Assembly: GCA_041687395.1 (NCBI GenBank)
Contig: JAWLCA010000009.1
Coordinates: 62,001-126,000 of the forward strand
Length of the DNA: 64,000 bases
Source: JAWLCA01 sp041687395
Lineage (GTDB): Bacteria; Pseudomonadota; Alphaproteobacteria; Rhodobacterales; Rhodobacteraceae
Reading direction: 5' to 3'
Numbering within the stretch: position 1 is the stretch's first letter; each line of letters opens with the position of its first letter. Below are positions 34,220 through 43,204 of this stretch, one piece after another. Below the pieces are notes generated by a model. It was given only the letters and a program-made list of their open reading frames with translations. It searched no databases and was not told the origin of the DNA. Position numbers and translations under genes: made by a program.

Positions 34220-35085
34220 CCGAACAGAACACCCGCCTCGGCATCTGGCTGATGGTGATCACCACATTCGTGTTTGCGCTGCAGGACGGCATCTCGCGCC
34301 ATCTGGCGAGCGAGTACAACGTGATCATGGTGGTGATGGTCCGCTACTGGTTCTTTGCGGTCTTTGTCATCGCCATGGCGGCGCGGAAGGCGGGGGGGCT
34401 GGCGCGGGCGGCGACAACGCATCATCCCTGGCTGCAGATCTTTCGCGGCGTGCTGCTGGCGGTGGAGGTCTGCGTGATGGTGCTGGCCTTCACCCTGCTG
34501 GGGCTTGTCGAAAGCCATGCGGTGTTCACCGCCTATCCGCTGCTGGTCGCGGCCCTGTCGGGGCCGATCCTGGGGGAAAGGGTGGGCTGGCGACGGTGGA
34601 CGGCGATCGGGATCGGGTTTCTGGGCGTGCTGATCATCCTGCGGCCCGGATACACCGTCTTCTCGCCGCTGGCGCTCATCCCGCTGCTGGCGGCGTTCAT
34701 GTTCGCGCTTTACGGGCTGCTGACACGCTACGTCTCGCGCAAGGATTCCAGCACTGTCAGCTTCTTCTGGATGGGGATTGCCGGGGCGGTGACGATGACC
34801 ATCGGGGGGGTCTGGTTTCTGGAGCCGATGAGCCTGGCCGACTGGGGCTGGATGGCGGTGCTGTGCGTTTTCGCGGCGCTGGGCCACTGGTTGCTGATCC
34901 GGTCGCTGGAGGTGGCAGAGGCGAGCGCGGTGCAGCCGTTTGCCTATCTGCAGCTGGTTTTTGCCAGCACGTTGGGGATCGTGGTGTTCGGGGAATCGCT
35001 GGCGCTGAACGTGGTGATCGGGGCCGGTCTGGTGGTGGCGGCGGGGCTGTTCACCCTGTGGCGGGCGCGGGTGAAGGGGCAGTAG
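34216..35085 (+). CDS. EamA/DMT-superfamily permease
   Basis: 289 aa with ten hydrophobic helices in two EamA repeats (about 10-140 and 150-283). The first repeat starts WLMVITTFVFALQDGISRHL; the end of the repeat is LGERVGWRRWTAIGIGFLGV. Drug/metabolite transporters of this type export amino acids or other metabolites; the substrate is unknown. The ATG overlaps the mnmD stop (ATGA), so expression may be coupled. A CACGCGTG repeat lies 7 nt after the stop. Confidence 0.85.
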   Translation: MTEQNTRLGIWLMVITTFVFALQDGISRHLASEYNVIMVVMVRYWFFAVFVIAMAARKAGGLARAATTHHPWLQIFRGVLLAVEVCVMVLAFTLLGLVESHAVFTAYPLLVAALSGPILGERVGWRRWTAIGIGFLGVLIILRPGYTVFSPLALIPLLAAFMFALYGLLTRYVSRKDSSTVSFFWMGIAGAVTMTIGGVWFLEPMSLADWGWMAVLCVFAALGHWLLIRSLEVAEASAVQPFAYLQLVFASTLGIVVFGESLALNVVIGAGLVVAAGLFTLWRARVKGQ

Positions 35086-35092
35086 GGGCGGG

Positions 35093-35171
35093 TTGTCCAC
35101 GCGTGGACAAATTGTCAAGTCATTGATAGGAAAAGATTTCGCGTTTTTTCTCTACCTGATCTTAACCGTTG
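35093..35171 (+). repeat. CACGCGTG composite intergenic repeat, copy 6
   Basis: Palindrome TTGTCCACGCGTGGACAA (35093-35110, identical to copy 3), 7 nt after the permease stop, then CAAGTCATTGATAGG, a T-rich stretch and TTAACCGTTGCC (35162-35173). Located between two convergent genes. Confidence 0.8.
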
Positions 35172-35190
35172 CCACGCGCGTCGCACCGGG

Positions 35191-35775
35191 TCAGAGGGCG
35201 CGGATCCAGATCTGCAGGGGCTTCCGGGTCTCGTGGTCGTCACCCAGATCCTTCCACGAGAAATGGGCCATCGCGCCGTCGAGTTTCGCGTAGCCGCGCT
35301 TTCGCCAGAAGCCGTCCAGTGGGCGGTAATCGGCCGGCCGCGCGGGGTGGTCGGCGGGGCGGATGACAGAGGCGAAGGCGGACCAGCGGCGGCCCAGCCG
35401 GCGGGCGTGATCCTCTCGCGCATCGAAGAAGCGGTGGCCGGCGCCTTGTCCGCGATAGTCGGGCAGCAGGACGGATTCGGCGCAGTAGAAGATGTCCGAC
35501 AGCGCCATGTCGTGCCCTTTGAAGGCGGCGGCGAAGTCGTCGGCGTGATCCTCCATCGGCGTACCGGTGCCCGCGCCCACCAGCTTTGCGCCGTCGAAGG
35601 CGCCGACGAGGATCGCCCGTTCGCTTTCGCGATAGGTCGCCATGTAGCGGCGTTCGTAGTCGAGGTCGCCGTCATAGAGGTAGGGCCAGTCGCGGAAGAC
35701 GGTGATCCGCAACCGCGCCAGATCGTCCAGCGCGGCGTCCAGCGCCTCGCCAGTCAGAACGCGGTAGTCCATCAC
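35191..35775 (-). CDS. GNAT-family N-acetyltransferase
   Basis: 194 aa. The acetyl-CoA-binding motif A is VLLPDYRGQGAGHRFFDARE (R/Q-x-x-G-x-G/A); flanking strands include AILVGAFDGAKLVGAG. The acceptor is unknown. It is the last gene of a compact leftward group; its start overlaps the NTF2-like gene by 4 bp, which suggests coexpression. Confidence 0.85.
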   Translation of the reverse strand: MMDYRVLTGEALDAALDDLARLRITVFRDWPYLYDGDLDYERRYMATYRESERAILVGAFDGAKLVGAGTGTPMEDHADDFAAAFKGHDMALSDIFYCAESVLLPDYRGQGAGHRFFDAREDHARRLGRRWSAFASVIRPADHPARPADYRPLDGFWRKRGYAKLDGAMAHFSWKDLGDDHETRKPLQIWIRAL

Positions 35776-36179
35776 GACACCTGCCGGATCCAGTCCTGCA
35801 TGTTGTAGTAGGTGGTCACGCGGGCGATCTTGCCGTCACGCAGCGTGAAGAACGACCCGCCGGGCAGGACGTAGGTCTGGCCCGTCGCCTCTGGCAGGCC
35901 GGGGTCGGTTTGCAGATAGGTGCCGTGGACCATGAATTCGGCCGCCGCGCGGTCGCCCGCGTGGTCGCCCGCGTGGTCGGCCGGATGGAAGATCACCAGA
36001 TCCTTCAATTCCTCGCGGTAGCTGACGCCCATGTGGCTGCAGAACTCGGCAAAGGCGGCGCGGCCATGCCGCACCTCTCCCTGGTTGACGTGGTGTTCCA
36101 CGTCATCGGTCACGCAGTCCAGCATTCCGGCGGCGTCGCCGGCGTTGAAGGCGGCGAAGTATTTCTCGACGATATCCAT
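35772..36179 (-). CDS. NTF2/SnoaL-like protein
   Basis: 135 aa with the cone-shaped NTF2-like fold pattern: VEKYFAAFNAGDAAGMLDCV at the N-terminus and a KIARVTTYYNMQDWI C-terminus. Members include ketosteroid isomerases and polyketide cyclases as well as many of unknown function. It follows directly on the phosphatase stop and overlaps the acetyltransferase. The sequence contains a repeated DHAGDHAGD stretch. Function not assignable. Confidence 0.78.
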   Translation of the reverse strand: MDIVEKYFAAFNAGDAAGMLDCVTDDVEHHVNQGEVRHGRAAFAEFCSHMGVSYREELKDLVIFHPADHAGDHAGDRAAAEFMVHGTYLQTDPGLPEATGQTYVLPGGSFFTLRDGKIARVTTYYNMQDWIRQVS

Positions 36180-36644
36180 TCACTGTTCCTCGGTTGGGGG
36201 GCCGAAGCGGTCGAGCATCCGGGCCCGGATCTGGTCGCGGCTTTGACGATAGGCGGCCAGTTTCGCCTCGCGCCCCTCTCCGATGCCGGTGGGGTCGAGG
36301 ATCGGCCAGTATTCCACGTCGATGTGGTTGAAGCGGGTGAATTCGAGCGCCTGCCGCTGGCTGGCGGGCGACAGCGCGATGATCAGGTCGAACTGCGACA
36401 GGTCATCGCCCCATTCCTGCATCTCGTCGAAGCTGCGCGAGCGGTGGCGGTCCAGCTCTATCCCCAGCTCCTTGCAGACGGCGATGGAGAAGCCGTCGAT
36501 CTCCATGTCGTTGTGCACGCCGGCGGATTGCACATAGGCGCGCTGGCCGTAGAACCGCTTCATCATCCCCTCGGCCATGGGCGAGCGCACGGCGTTGTGG
36601 TCGCAGCAGAACAGGACCGAGGCGGGGAAGGGCTTGGCCACCAT
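36180..36644 (-). CDS. Low-molecular-weight protein-tyrosine phosphatase family protein
   Basis: 154 aa. P-loop VLFCCDHNAVRSPMAEG fits C-x5-R with the LMW-PTP fold; the general-acid segment is WPILDPTGIGE (DP). The loop differs from the canonical CxGNxCRS: Gly is His and the second Cys is Val, so redox protection by the Cys pair is absent, although an adjacent Cys precedes the catalytic one. Position after hisD and UPF0262 is conserved in Rhodobacteraceae. Substrate unknown. Confidence 0.82.
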   Translation of the reverse strand: MVAKPFPASVLFCCDHNAVRSPMAEGMMKRFYGQRAYVQSAGVHNDMEIDGFSIAVCKELGIELDRHRSRSFDEMQEWGDDLSQFDLIIALSPASQRQALEFTRFNHIDVEYWPILDPTGIGEGREAKLAAYRQSRDQIRARMLDRFGPPTEEQ

Positions 36645-37123
36645 CAGCCCCAGTGCAGCACGCAGATCAGGGTGAACAGGCGGCGCGCGGTGTCGATGTC
36701 GGTTTCGGCCTTGCCCTCCAGCCGTTCCAGAAGGACACGCGCGCCCTCATTGTGGATGCCGCGCCGGGCCATGTCGATCGCCTCGATCTGGCTGGGGGGC
36801 AGGCGCTTGACGGCGGAATAGTAGCTTTCGCAGATCTGGAAATAGTCCTTCACCACCTGCCGGAAGGGGCCGAGCGAGAGGTGGAATTCGCCCACCTTCT
36901 GCTCATCCTGGGTGGTGATGTCGAATACCAGACGCCCCTCGCGGATCGCCAGGGCCAGGCGATAGGGGCCGTCCGGCACGGCGCGGCCGTCGCGGGGGGG
37001 CAGGGCGAAGCTGTTGTCTTCCAGCAGGTCGAAGATCGCGACCTTGCGCTCCTGCTCGATCTCGGGCGTGGGGGGCGGCAGGTTGTGGTCGTCGATCTCG
37101 ATATGGCAGATGCGGGCGGTCAT
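36644..37123 (-). CDS. UPF0262 family protein
   Basis: 159 aa. The sequence ARICHIEIDDHNLPPPTPEI, with EQERKVAIFDLLEDN and later YFQICESYYSAVKRLPPSQI, is characteristic of UPF0262, an uncharacterised alphaproteobacterial family almost always next to hisD. The ATG at 37123 overlaps the hisD stop (ATGA) and the end overlaps the phosphatase by 1 bp. No catalytic motif is obvious. Confidence 0.9.
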   Translation of the reverse strand: MTARICHIEIDDHNLPPPTPEIEQERKVAIFDLLEDNSFALPPRDGRAVPDGPYRLALAIREGRLVFDITTQDEQKVGEFHLSLGPFRQVVKDYFQICESYYSAVKRLPPSQIEAIDMARRGIHNEGARVLLERLEGKAETDIDTARRLFTLICVLHWG

Positions 37124-38430
37124 GGCTCCCCCCGGTTCAGCCGGTCGAGGCGGGCGCGGACCGACAGGCCGTGGGCCTGCAGGCTTTCCGAGATGGCCAG
37201 CCGTTCGGCGGCCGGGCCGATGGCGGCAAGCGCGCCGGGCGTCATCCGGGCGATGGTGGTGCGCTTGACGAAATCCATCACCGACAGGCCGCTGGAAAAG
37301 CGGGCCGAGCGGGCGGTGGGCAGCACGTGGTTGGGACCGCCGATGTAGTCGCCGATCGCCTCGGGCGTCCATTGGCCCAGGAAGATCGCGCCGGCGTGGG
37401 TGATCTTTTCGGCCAGCGCGTCGGCGTCGGCCACGCACAGCTCCAGGTGTTCGGGGGCGATGCGGTCGGAGAGGGCGACCGCCTCGTCCAGGTCACGCAC
37501 GGTGATGATGGCGCCGTAGTCGCGCCAGCTGGCCCCGGCGATGGCGCGCCGGTCGAGGGTTTCGAGGCGTCTGGCCACCGCGTCGGCCACCGCCCGGCCG
37601 AAGCCCGCGTCGGTGGTGATCAGGATCGATTGGGCGCTTTCGTCGTGTTCGGCCTGGGACAGCAGGTCGAGCGCGATCCAGTCGGGGTCGTTGTCGGCAT
37701 CCGCGATGACAAGGATTTCGGACGGCCCGGCGATCATGTCGATACCGACGCGGCCGAAGACCCGGCGCTTGGCGGCCGCCACATAGGCGTTGCCGGGGCC
37801 GGTGATCTTGTCCACCGGGGCGATGGTCTCGGTCCCGTAGGCCAAGGCCGCGATGGCCTGCGCGCCGCCCAGGCGATAGACGGTGTCCACGCCCGAGATC
37901 CGTGCGGCCAGAAGCACCAGCGGGTTCGCCACCCCGTCGGGCGTGGGGGCGCAGATCACCAGCCGCTCCACCCCCGCCACCTGCGCCGGGATCGCGTTCA
38001 TCAGCACCGAGGAGGGGTAGGAGGCCAGCCCGCCCGGCACGTAGAGACCCGCCGCCGAAACGGGTGTCCAGCGCCAGCCCAGCGTCGCGCCCTGCGCGTC
38101 GGTCCATTTCTCGTCCGTGGGCACCTGGCGTAGGTGGTAGGCGCGGATGCGCTCGGCCGCCAGTTCCAGCGCCGCGCGATCCTCTGCCGACACCTTGGCG
38201 CATTCGGCGTCGATCTCGTCCGCCGTGAAGGCGAGGGTTTCGGGGGTGAGGTTCAGCCGGTCGAAGCGGGCGGTCAGCTCGATCAGCGCCGCGTCGCCGC
38301 GGGCACGCACGTCGGCGATGATGGCGGCGACGGCGTCGTCGACATCCGCCGCCTCTTCGCGCTTGGCGCCCAGAAGGGCGGCAAAGGCCGCGTCGAAGCC
38401 GGGATCGGTGGTGCTGAGGAATGCGGGCAT
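37120..38430 (-). CDS. hisD: Histidinol dehydrogenase
   Basis: 436 aa zinc enzyme for the last two steps of histidine synthesis. Signatures: WRWTPVSAAGLYVPGGLASY, GAQAIAALAYGTETIAPVDK, the zinc/catalytic segment IAPEHLELCVADADALAEKI, and GPNHVLPTARSARFSSGLSV. Length is normal. It heads the leftward group hisD-UPF0262-phosphatase-NTF2-GNAT with overlapping genes; the other his genes are not in the window. Confidence 0.96.
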   Translation of the reverse strand: MPAFLSTTDPGFDAAFAALLGAKREEAADVDDAVAAIIADVRARGDAALIELTARFDRLNLTPETLAFTADEIDAECAKVSAEDRAALELAAERIRAYHLRQVPTDEKWTDAQGATLGWRWTPVSAAGLYVPGGLASYPSSVLMNAIPAQVAGVERLVICAPTPDGVANPLVLLAARISGVDTVYRLGGAQAIAALAYGTETIAPVDKITGPGNAYVAAAKRRVFGRVGIDMIAGPSEILVIADADNDPDWIALDLLSQAEHDESAQSILITTDAGFGRAVADAVARRLETLDRRAIAGASWRDYGAIITVRDLDEAVALSDRIAPEHLELCVADADALAEKITHAGAIFLGQWTPEAIGDYIGGPNHVLPTARSARFSSGLSVMDFVKRTTIARMTPGALAAIGPAAERLAISESLQAHGLSVRARLDRLNRGEP

Positions 38431-38518
38431 GGCGGCGTCCTTTCGCCCGCCTGCATAGCCGAGCGTCCGGGGTGCCTCAAGCGCCGAGGTCGCGTTCGTC
38501 GGTCGCAGGGGGGCTGCG

Positions 38519-38995
38519 TCAGTCCGGGTGGCGCGGCGCCTTGCGTGAGGGGGCGAGGTAGGGGCGCGTCACGTCCTTCAGCGTCACGTCCAGGCATTCG
38601 ACATCGAGCGCGATGGCGCCGTCGCCGGCCAGCACCAGCACCAGCCGCCCGGCGCCATCCTCACCCGGTTCGAACGACAGCGACAGAAGCGACAGGATCG
38701 TGTCGCGGTCGTCGCGGTCGATGCCTTGCGTGGACACGCGCAGCACGTCATCCACCGCCAGCACGGATTGCACGCGCTCGTACGGGCGCTTGCCGCGCTC
38801 CGCGTCGGCGCGGTCCTCCCAGCGGAAGCGGTTGAGCAGGATCGCGAACCGGCGCTGGCGCTTCCGGAAGGTCATCTCGGTGATCGGGAACACCGCATCC
38901 TGCACCAGCGCGGAGATGACCGGCAGATCGTCCGCCTCCAGCGCCTTCAGGGTCAGCGGCGCATCGCCTGCGTCTTCGAAACGGGCATCTGTCAT
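38519..38995 (-). CDS. DUF2948 family protein
   Basis: 158 aa, with LKALEADDLPVISALVQDAV, then RRFAILLNRFRWED and the acidic C-terminal half. This matches DUF2948, an alphaproteobacterial family typically between murA and hisD. Its start overlaps the murA stop by 4 bp, so translation is coupled to murA. No function is known. Confidence 0.88.
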   Translation of the reverse strand: MTDARFEDAGDAPLTLKALEADDLPVISALVQDAVFPITEMTFRKRQRRFAILLNRFRWEDRADAERGKRPYERVQSVLAVDDVLRVSTQGIDRDDRDTILSLLSLSFEPGEDGAGRLVLVLAGDGAIALDVECLDVTLKDVTRPYLAPSRKAPRHPD

Positions 38996-40275
38996 TCCGC
39001 AGCACTCCGGTCTTCGCGAACCCGTTCGATCGTGGCGCCCACGGCCGAAAGCTTCGATTCCAATCGCTCATAGCCCCGGTCCAGGTGATAGACGCGGCTC
39101 ACGACCGTCTCACCCTCGGCGGCAAGGGCGGCAAGGATCAGGCTGACGCTGGCGCGCAGGTCCGTCGCCATCACCGGTGCGCCGCGCAGCCGGTCCACGC
39201 CGGTCACCGTGGCGGTGCCGCCGTGCACGTCGATCCGCGCGCCCATCCGGATCAGCTCCGGCGCGTGCATGAAGCGATTCTCGAAGATCCGCTCCTCCAG
39301 CACCGAGATGCCGTCGGCGGTGCACATCAGCGCCATGAACTGCGCCTGCAGGTCGGTGGGAAAACCGGGGAAGGGCTCGGTGACGACATCCACGGAATGC
39401 GCCCGCCCGTTCGGCCGGCTGACCGTCAGGCCGCGGGCGGTTTCCGATACCTCGATCCCCGTGACGCGCAGCTTCTCGACGAAGGCGCCGACCAGGTCGA
39501 TGCGGCCGCCCAGAAGCTCCACCTCACCCCCGGCGATGGCGGGGGCCAGCATGTAGGTGCCCAACTCGATCCGGTCGATCACCACCGGGTGGGTGGCGCC
39601 ATGCAGGCTGTCCACGCCCTGAATGGTGATCTCGGACGTGCCCTCGCCCTCGATCTGCGCACCCATCTTCTTCAGGCACTCGGCCAGATCGACGATCTCG
39701 GGCTCGCGGGCCGCGTTTTTCAGCACCGTCGTGCCCTTGGCGAGCGTCGCCGCCATCAGCACGTTTTCCGTGGCACCGACCGAGACGAACGGAAACTCCA
39801 CCACCGCGCCGCGCAGGCCGCCGGGCGCGGTTGCATGGACATAGCCGTCGCGCAGCTCCATCCGTGCCCCCAGCGCCTCCAACCCCTTCAGGTGCAGGTC
39901 GACGGGCCGCGCGCCGATGGCGCAGCCGCCGGGCAGCGAGACGACCGCATGGCCGTGCCGCGCCAGAAGCGGGCCAAGCACCAGGATCGAGGCGCGCATC
40001 TTGCGCACGATGTCATAGTCCGCGCGATCGCGGTTCAGGTCGTGCGAGGACATCGCCAGCACCTGCCCGCCCTGCAACTGCGTGACCTCGGCCCCCAAGG
40101 ATTGCAGCAGTTCGGTCATGGTGCGGATGTCGGACAGTCGGGGCGCGTTGGTCAGCGTCAGCGGCTCGTCGCTCAGCAGGGTGGCCGGCATCAGCGCGAG
40201 ACAGGCGTTCTTGGCCCCCGCGATGGGAATGGCCCCCTTCAGCGGCGCGCCGCCCATGATGCGTATCTGGTCCAT
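38992..40275 (-). CDS. murA: UDP-N-acetylglucosamine 1-carboxyvinyltransferase
   Basis: 427 aa. It transfers enolpyruvate from PEP to UDP-GlcNAc, the first step of peptidoglycan synthesis. Signatures: GAIPIAGAKNACLALMPATL, the active-site loop with PGGCAIGARPVDLHLKGLEA (catalytic Cys, fosfomycin target), and RVYHLDRGYERLESKLSAVG. The ATG at 40275 fits the usual MurA N-terminus; the frame is open further upstream without homology. First gene of the murA-DUF2948 pair. Confidence 0.96.
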   Translation of the reverse strand: MDQIRIMGGAPLKGAIPIAGAKNACLALMPATLLSDEPLTLTNAPRLSDIRTMTELLQSLGAEVTQLQGGQVLAMSSHDLNRDRADYDIVRKMRASILVLGPLLARHGHAVVSLPGGCAIGARPVDLHLKGLEALGARMELRDGYVHATAPGGLRGAVVEFPFVSVGATENVLMAATLAKGTTVLKNAAREPEIVDLAECLKKMGAQIEGEGTSEITIQGVDSLHGATHPVVIDRIELGTYMLAPAIAGGEVELLGGRIDLVGAFVEKLRVTGIEVSETARGLTVSRPNGRAHSVDVVTEPFPGFPTDLQAQFMALMCTADGISVLEERIFENRFMHAPELIRMGARIDVHGGTATVTGVDRLRGAPVMATDLRASVSLILAALAAEGETVVSRVYHLDRGYERLESKLSAVGATIERVREDRSAAE

Positions 40276-40276
40276 T

Positions 40277-40459
40277 CTAGTCCTGTCCGCCTGGTTCCTG
40301 CGCCGCCCTGTCCGGATCGGTGTCACCGGCCTGTCGGACGCGCGCCTGCGCCTTGCGCCGGGCAAGGTTTGCCTTCAACGCTGCCTTCAACCGGTCCTTG
40401 CGTGGCTCGTGCGACCGGTCCTTGTCGCGCGGCGACGGTGGGGTGGGGGTCTCGCTCAT
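40277..40459 (-). CDS. Small basic conserved-type protein upstream of murA
   Basis: 60 aa, highly charged (SPRDKDRSHEPRKDRLKAAL, then ARRKAQARVRQAG), no hydrophobic segment. It ends 1 bp before the murA start, and such short Lys/Arg-rich open frames directly before murA recur in Rhodobacteraceae genomes as far as I recall. It could be a leader-type gene or a nucleic-acid-binding peptide; it may also not be translated. Confidence 0.5.
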   Translation of the reverse strand: MSETPTPPSPRDKDRSHEPRKDRLKAALKANLARRKAQARVRQAGDTDPDRAAQEPGGQD

Positions 40460-40878
40460 CGCGCAGTCTGTAGCGCAGGGGCCGGATCGCGTCCAGATCA
40501 GCTGGTCCGGTGCCGGGCGGCTGTGTCGCGATCAGGCAAGGCCGGGCTCGCGAAGGCGTTCAATGCGAACTGGTCGAGGGTTTGTTGAACAGCGGCGTCG
40601 CGGACCGTCTCCGGCGGGGGTAGTCAGTGGTGAGGGAGGGAATCGTTTCCAGCAGCAGACCACGCCCCGGATCTGCCTCACCCGCGGCCCCACCGGCCGA
40701 CCCATCGTAGAATCAGCCAGTTCGACATCTGCTGGGGCGCGCCAGTTGACGTCTCTGCCTCTTCGCTGGCCTGACACGCGCCCGTCTTGCCACCGCATGC
40801 GGCCGAAGCAGCGGATCCGGAATAGCCCGCGACATAGCTCTTGCATGCCGCCCGCTTTGCGTCTATCCCCCCGCCCGT

Positions 40879-40883
<5 letters not shown>
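40460..40883. other. Intergenic region, 424 bp, between the murA group and tRNA-Thr
   Basis: No gene is supported here. Short open frames lack ribosome-binding sites and homology. The right end holds the presumed tRNA promoter. The serine recombinase frame from the mobile element ends just inside it at 40879. Confidence 0.5.
40841..40869 (+). promoter_or_regulatory. Candidate promoter of tRNA-Thr
   Basis: TTGCAT (40841-40846), a 17-bp spacer and TATCCC (40864-40869), ending 14 bp before the mature tRNA 5' end. The -10 is weak but the spacing is right. Confidence 0.4.
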
Positions 40884-42501
<1,618 letters not shown>

Positions 42502-42525
42502 GACTCCTCCTTCTCTTGCAGACTG

Positions 42526-42867
42526 TTATTCAGCCGCGATTGTGTTGGATGTATCGCTCAGATTGACTGCGTCCGACCTTACCACATCTTTGGCTTCTTC
42601 GCCGCAGGCGCCTTCGATTTCAGAGAGTTGTCCACAGGCAACCTGCAAGGGGGAGACCCCGAACCCAAGGTCGACAAAGCAAATGATGATCTGCCATAGG
42701 GCCTTAACGATCTGCTCTTTTTGCTCATCGGACAGATCAGGATCATCAAGCCACGCCTGATACTTCCGGATATCAACCTCTACTGTTGTCTTTGAAGTGT
42801 TCTCAAGAGCCATCCCCAATGCTTTGCCAAGCAGCGGAGCTCCTTCGCAGCCCTTATACCCTTCCAT
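42526..42867 (-). CDS. Conserved-type small protein upstream of the serine recombinase
   Basis: 113 aa. The ATG at 42867 has a perfect AGGAGGT 5-6 nt upstream. Features: VEVDIRKYQAWLDDPDLSDE and QIVKALWQIIICFVDLGFG, predicted helical and acidic. Small proteins like this sit directly before large serine recombinases in alphaproteobacterial elements; a helper or directionality role is possible but unproven. The same frame is open upstream to an ATG at 43176, which also has AAAGGAGAAG, giving a 216-aa longer form with a basic N-terminal part. Both may be made. It ends 24 bp before the recombinase start. Confidence 0.65.
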   Translation of the reverse strand: MEGYKGCEGAPLLGKALGMALENTSKTTVEVDIRKYQAWLDDPDLSDEQKEQIVKALWQIIICFVDLGFGVSPLQVACGQLSEIEGACGEEAKDVVRSDAVNLSDTSNTIAAE

Positions 42868-43204
42868 GTGCACCTCCTCGTATCTTGCGGCGAGCGGTAC
42901 TGGTGAGGTCTGGCACGACGGAACCGTGCCTCCCAGCTCATGTTCCCGGTCGCCAAGGTTATTTGGCTGTGTACGCAGAGAATTACGCAGAATTCCGATT
43001 GGCTTGCGCGCCGCATGAATTGCGGTCTTCTTTTCTTCTACCTTAAGTTTATCATAACCTTTTTTGTGAACGCAAAATTTGACATTCTCGTTATTCTTCT
43101 TCATCGCTCTATCCTTTGCTCGCTGTGGGTTTTCATTGTGTAGCGCCTCAGGCGCGGGGTTGCGGGGGGTGCTCATATTTCTTCTCCTTTCATTGCTTGA
43201 GGGG

